A stretch of 64,000 nt of DNA from Paramecium octaurelia. Its lineage: Eukaryota > Ciliophora > Oligohymenophorea > Peniculida > Parameciidae. Position 1 is the stretch's first letter; each line of letters starts with the position of its first letter. The stretch covers positions 250,563-314,562 of the forward strand of contig CAJJDP010000093.1 of assembly GCA_905182995.1 (NCBI GenBank), given 5' to 3'. A program made the position numbers and the translations under genes. The notes beneath the pieces are model-generated. The model did no database searches. It worked only from the letters and a program-made list of their open reading frames with translations, and was not told the origin of the DNA. Below are positions 61,453-64,000 of this stretch, one piece after another.

Positions 61453-61800
61453 TCAATTGTTACTGATAAATTTGATACTCAATAGGATAAATTTAAATTT
61501 ATATCTGTAATTTAATTCCATTTTTTCTGAATTTATGGGAAAACAATAAAAAATTAATTAAATATATTTCTGATGTTCGGCTTTAAGGATTCTAATACCC
61601 TTTTCTATAAAATCATCATTTTTACTTAAATAAGTTTAACTTAATTTTAATATGTCATCAAAATTAATTTGACTCATCTGTTCCAAGATGATTTAAATCT
61701 TTGTCCAGAGATTTTATGGTAATAATTTCAAAATATTTCGAAATTTGATGTATGGATGAGACCCAGAGTAAAATTTGAAAATAGATTTTGAAACATTCAT
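61453..61800 (-). CDS. Small protein, 115 aa
   Basis: An open frame with plausible helical sequence (NLWTKIQIILEQMSQINF, DDILKLSQTYLSKNDDFIEK, RILKAEHQKYIQLI). A 21-nt GT-AG candidate inside is 3n and free of TGA. It lies 34 bases downstream of the kinase stop on the same strand. No family recognised. Confidence 0.45.
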
Positions 61801-61834
61801 ACAAATTATTAATTTAATTATTTTAGTCATTAAT

Positions 61835-63690
61835 TCATAATTGCTCAAGATTTTTCAAATTGTTCTTTATTTTGCTGGCTATCTTTGGCTAGGTTTATTA
61901 TTCATATATTTTTTCTTTGATTGTCATTACTCTAGGATTGATATCCTTTGAAAGATTCTCTGGAGTTCTCTTGTAAATTAGTTACATATATATATTACTT
62001 TAATGATAGGAGATGCATAATAAGAAGAATTATTTGAATCAACAGCTTATTTAAGCTTACCTACCAATTGATATTAAGGTAATCTATGAGATTGTGGCGA
62101 TTCATCATCGAATATCATATCCGTAAAATCATCATCCAAATTTTTAAGAGACATTTGTTCTTCACTATCGTTAAATTATTCTTAGATTTATTGCATAACA
62201 GAAATTTGGGGAGTAAAAAGAAGATTTTCTTTTTTTTTATTTCCAATACAATTTTATTATGGAGTCATAAATTCAGGTTTATCGAAATTGGAAGGACCAA
62301 TAAAGTTTTTCATAAATCCACAACTACCTGCATCAGTATTACTTGATTTAATAGTATCTTTAGTATCTTAAATGTATTCTTCTGATGATTTGTTTAACTC
62401 TGAATATCTTGTTTTATCTAGGTTGATCATAAACCACTCATGTCTTAAGGCATCTCTAGGTTAGGGTCTTTATGAGGGTCGAGGATGTAACAATAATTTC
62501 AAAAGTGATAAGCCTAAGAATATTTATGATTGTGTACCTGCACTACTGATAATAGTTTCAATGGAAGGATAATCAATCTTGCAATGATAATTTCTCATAA
62601 CAACTTCATCATAAGTGGAACCCTTAAAAGGGGATTTACCAGCAATCAAAAGAAACATCAGACATCCAACACTAAAAATATCAACTTTCGAATCATAGAT
62701 CTTATCTTAAAGTACTTCTGGAGCCACAAACCCAGGAGTTCCACATCTCTAAAACATATAATTACCTAATGGATCATAAAAGTCGGCCAATCCAAAATCT
62801 GCTATTACAACATCTTGCAAGACTCCTTTTTTACGCAATATCATATTTTCTGGTTTGAGATCTCTATGAAGTATGTTCTTTTTGTGTAAATAATCTAAAG
62901 AATCCAATAAAGTAGCCAGAATAGTAGCAACTGTTGGCTCAGATTATTTTTAATTCTTCTTTATCTATTAATACAATTCACCTCCTTATAAATAGTCTTG
63001 AACTAGAAAGATATGGGTATCATCTTCAAAGACTTCATGCATTTTTATTAAGCCTTTGTAATTCAACTTCCTCATGATTGACATTTCTTTAATTAAAGCT
63101 TATTTATCAGTTTCTGAGTTTATCATCTTACATTTTTCAAAAGCCTTAACTGCATATTACAATTTATCAGATTTTTTAGTACAAAGATACACCTGTCATA
63201 GTAAATTGAATTACTTTTGCAAAATTTCCTTTACCTATCATCCTCTCAATAACATACTCTTCTTTGAAGGTAAGTTGGAGACATTGCTTTTTGAGAAAAT
63301 CCCAAATTTATTAATTTAGTTCTTTAGATCTTGAATATAGTTCTTTGAATTTCTAATTACGAATTATTCGAAAACCATACCTCTTCTAAATTTATATATA
63401 TTATTGAATACTTTATTACAAGCATCGGACTCCTATTCATTTTTATATTTGATCCTCTCTATTCTTGATACACCCAGATCAACATGGTGAATATTTTTCT
63501 TATTTGGCTTTGTTTTGTTATTAATTAAATACCCTCAACTTTACTAATTTGCCTTCTTAAATGATATAGTTTTTGCTTGTCCAAAAACCAGTTTTATTAC
63601 TTTTTTCGAACAGGACAGATTGAAAGTCAATTTTTTATTCCTCTATCTAAATGTTTGTTTTCTCCCAAAAAGAATTTGAGAATTTGGCAT
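61835..63690 (-). CDS. Protein kinase, CAMK-like, with N-terminal extension
   Basis: Introns 63386-63411, 63193-63214 and 61970-61998, all phase 0. The kinase domain starts near residue 145: [93 protein letters not shown]. An acidic/Ser-rich tail of about 180 residues follows. A region before the kinase ([16 protein letters not shown]) resembles the end of a PH domain common in ciliate kinases. Codon 52 (63537-63535) is TGA in the frame that starts at ATG 63690. Either the start or an upstream intron is wrong, or the TGA is real. Confidence 0.87.
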
Positions 63691-64000
63691 CGTCGAAAAA
63701 GGATAACTTTACTTGCATCAATAATATTAATTAAATAATAATAATTAAGTTATAATTCCCCTATCTATCTCCTTTTTATTATTTAATAAGATTTTATCAT
63801 TTTAATATAATTTAATTATATTTCTTTGGGGAATTACAAATTCTTTTCCTTTTGTTATACTTTTATTCCATAATTGATGATTCAATACTATTTTCACCTA
63901 ATTTCGAAATTATCTCTCCATTTATTGTTTCCCTATTTCAATTTCTAAATTTATTACTATTTATACCTTAACACTCCCTATCTATTTCTTTCACTCAATT
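63691..64000. other. AT-rich right edge
   Basis: No gene recognised; it may hold the promoter of the minus-strand kinase. Confidence 0.5.

Overview
The window looks like macronuclear DNA of a ciliate, almost certainly Paramecium. It is very AT-rich. TAA and TAG run through conserved protein domains where glutamine is expected, and almost every convincing gene ends in TGA. Most genes are cut by very short introns (about 19-35 nt, GTA...TAG/AAG). Removing them restores known domains exactly, for example the DnaJ HPD, kinase DFG and acyl-CoA synthetase P-loop motifs. Standard-code ORF calling breaks nearly every gene here, so the models below were made by hand with TGA as the only stop.

Layout. 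1-10.9 kb: 3' part of an ABCC-type transporter (+), a small membrane protein (+), a small basic protein (+), a membrane-anchored cyclic-nucleotide phosphodiesterase (+), a protein kinase (-), a MORN-repeat protein (-), a propionyl/acetyl-CoA synthetase (-). 11.4-21.7 kb: cytosolic carboxypeptidase (-), TTL-like tubulin ligase (+), ATG1/ULK kinase (+), DPCD (+), then an exact duplicate of the ATG1 3' end plus DPCD behind a single N. 21.9-34 kb: a 1427-residue type I membrane protein (-), a small putative DNA-binding protein (-), two coiled-coil proteins, an unrecognised 668-residue protein, a CNBD potassium channel (-). 34.5-43.6 kb: a truncated inverted copy of the TTL-like gene, an Aurora-like kinase (+), a 66-aa protein (-), isovaleryl-CoA dehydrogenase (-), biotin protein ligase with an in-frame TGA (-), kinesin (-), a second MORN protein (-). 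44-54 kb: a structured RNA candidate, an RNF32-like double RING protein, a TDY MAP kinase, a membrane protein, a long coiled coil, a small RING protein. 54.5-64 kb: radial spoke protein RSP4/6 (-) with an exact duplicate of its 3' part behind another N, a J-domain protein, several weak coding tracts, and a CAMK-like kinase (-).

Common theme: many genes belong to cilia and tubulin modification (TTL-like ligase, carboxypeptidase, DPCD, RSP4/6, kinesin, RNF32-like, MORN proteins) or signalling (five kinases, phosphodiesterase, gated K+ channel). Short-chain acyl-CoA metabolism is represented by the acyl-CoA synthetase, isovaleryl-CoA dehydrogenase and biotin ligase. Genes are densely packed, with convergent neighbours only a few to tens of bases apart.

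Two tandem duplications of about 1375 bp are almost certainly scaffold-joining artefacts. The strongest biological oddities are the 762-bp inverted TTL-like copy with mostly silent differences, the in-frame TGA in the biotin ligase, the CCP/TTL-like gene pair and a C/D-box-like RNA candidate.
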